Shown: one piece after another, positions 6,052 to 6,928 of the stretch | How the letters are laid out: every line of letters starts with the position of its first letter | How positions within the stretch are numbered: position 1 is the stretch's first letter | Program-made: the position numbers and the translations under genes | Notes under the pieces: generated by a model | Seen by the model: only the letters and a program-made list of their open reading frames with translations | The model's database searches: none | What the model was told of the DNA's origin: nothing | Assembly (NCBI GenBank): GCA_902766515.1 | Contig: CACXEB010000096.1 | Location: forward strand, 1-6,928 | DNA length: 6,928 nt | From: an uncultured Eubacteriales bacterium | GTDB lineage: Bacteria; Bacillota_A; Clostridia; Christensenellales; Aristaeellaceae | Direction of reading: 5' to 3'

Positions 6052-6928
6052 TCAGGCGGTGACGAGCGCCAGGGTGTCGCGGGCGATCGCCAGTTCTTCG
6101 TTGGTCGGGATCACCAGGATCTTCACCTTGCTGTCCGGCGCGCTCAGGTCGGCCTCGACGCCGCGGGAGGCGGCATTCTTCGCCATGTCCATCTTCGCGC
6201 CCAGGAACTCAAAGCCCTGGAGGATCCGCCCGCGGGTCTCGGTATCGTTCTCACCGATGCCGCCGGCAAAGGAGATCACGTCCACGCCGTTCATCACGGC
6301 GGCATACGCGCCGATATACTTGCGCACGCCTTCGACCAGCATGTCCCACGCGATCTGCGCGTCCTCGTTGCCGGCCTTCGCCGCCGAGGTGACCTCGCGC
6401 ATGTCGCTGCTCACGCCGGAGATGCCCAGCAGGCCGCTCTCCTTGTTGCAGATGCGCAGCATTTCATTGACGTCAATATGATCCTGGTTGCAGATGTACT
6501 GCACGACCGCCGGATCCATGCTGCCGCAGCGGGTGCCCATCAGCAGGCCTTCCAGTGGCGTGATGCCCATGGAGGTGTCCACGCACTTGCCCGCGTTGAT
6601 GGCGCACACGGAGGAACCGTTGCCCAGGTGGCAGTTGATGATGCGCAGCTCTTCGGGCTTCTTGCCCAGGTATTCCGCGACGCGGCCGCTGACATAGCGG
6701 TGGGAGGTGCCGTGGAAGCCGTAGCGGCGCACCTTCAGGCGGGTATAGTAATCCTTGGGCACGCCGTAGCGGTAGGCCTTGGGCGGCATCGTCATATGGA
6801 ACGCGGTGTCGAACACGGCCACCATCGGCGTGTTGGGCATGACGGCCCGGCAGGCGCGGATGCCGGCCAGGTTCGCCGGATTGTGCAGGGGGCCCAGCGG
6901 GATGTTTTCCTCGATGGCGTCCTCGACC
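6052..6928 (-). CDS. ackA: Acetate kinase (N-terminus outside window)
   Basis: Acetate kinase interconverts acetyl phosphate plus ADP with acetate plus ATP, the energy-yielding end of acetate fermentation. The visible 291 residues are in frame to the right edge (the track's internal Met at 6840 is not the start: PLGPLHNPANLAGI precedes it). Family motifs appear in order: VAVFDTAFH, YGFHGTSHRYVS, INCHLGNGSS, TSMGITPLEG, MGTRCGSMDP, FAGGIGENDTETR and IPTNEELAIARDT. The spacing between the Asp of FDTAFH, the His of FHGTSH, the His of CHLGNG and the Arg of GTRCG is 32, 28 and 33, the same as Asp148, His180, His208 and Arg241 of the Methanosarcina thermophila enzyme, so about 108 residues are missing at the N-terminus. 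All these catalytic residues are kept. A phosphotransacetylase gene (pta), the usual partner, may lie upstream but is not visible. The gene is followed by its own terminator. Confidence 0.97.
   Translation of the reverse strand, partial: VEDAIEENIPLGPLHNPANLAGIRACRAVMPNTPMVAVFDTAFHMTMPPKAYRYGVPKDYYTRLKVRRYGFHGTSHRYVSGRVAEYLGKKPEELRIINCHLGNGSSVCAINAGKCVDTSMGITPLEGLLMGTRCGSMDPAVVQYICNQDHIDVNEMLRICNKESGLLGISGVSSDMREVTSAAKAGNEDAQIAWDMLVEGVRKYIGAYAAVMNGVDVISFAGGIGENDTETRGRILQGFEFLGAKMDMAKNAASRGVEADLSAPDSKVKILVIPTNEELAIARDTLALVTA

Overview
All seven genes that can be supported lie on the minus strand, so the window reads from right to left. The high GC of the central genes, the strong Shine-Dalgarno sites, acetate kinase, the ECF sigma/membrane anti-sigma pair and the membrane-anchored MurF-like ligase together suggest a fermentative anaerobe of the Bacillota, most likely a Clostridia lineage. 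That placement is an inference from gene style; no phylogenetic marker is present.

Right end (6052 to beyond 6928): the C-terminal three quarters of acetate kinase (ackA), followed by a strong 11-bp stem terminator.

Centre (5950 down to 1881): a tightly packed four-gene operon encoding a GNAT acetyltransferase, an alpha/beta hydrolase, a MurF-type ligase whose N-terminus is a membrane domain, and a D-alanine--D-alanine ligase. The junctions are an ATGA overlap, an 8-bp gap and a 1-bp gap, so the genes are probably translationally coupled. Ddl makes D-Ala-D-Ala and MurF attaches it to the UDP-MurNAc-tripeptide, so the last two genes are consecutive steps of peptidoglycan precursor synthesis. 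The roles of the acetyltransferase and the hydrolase are unknown. An intrinsic terminator at 1828-1861 closes the operon.

Left end (1766 down to 1): an ECF-type sigma factor, a single-pass membrane anti-sigma-like protein (ATGA overlap), and 54 bp further on a secreted solute-binding-like protein that runs off the left edge. A candidate ECF-type promoter (TGTCACA, 16 bp, CGTTATA) precedes the sigma gene. The set looks like a cell-surface signalling cassette that controls itself.

No tRNA, rRNA, CRISPR array, insertion sequence or phage gene was seen. No gene-free stretch exceeds 300 bases. The least ordinary elements are the membrane-domain MurF in its operon with the hydrolase, and the sigma/anti-sigma/solute-binding trio.
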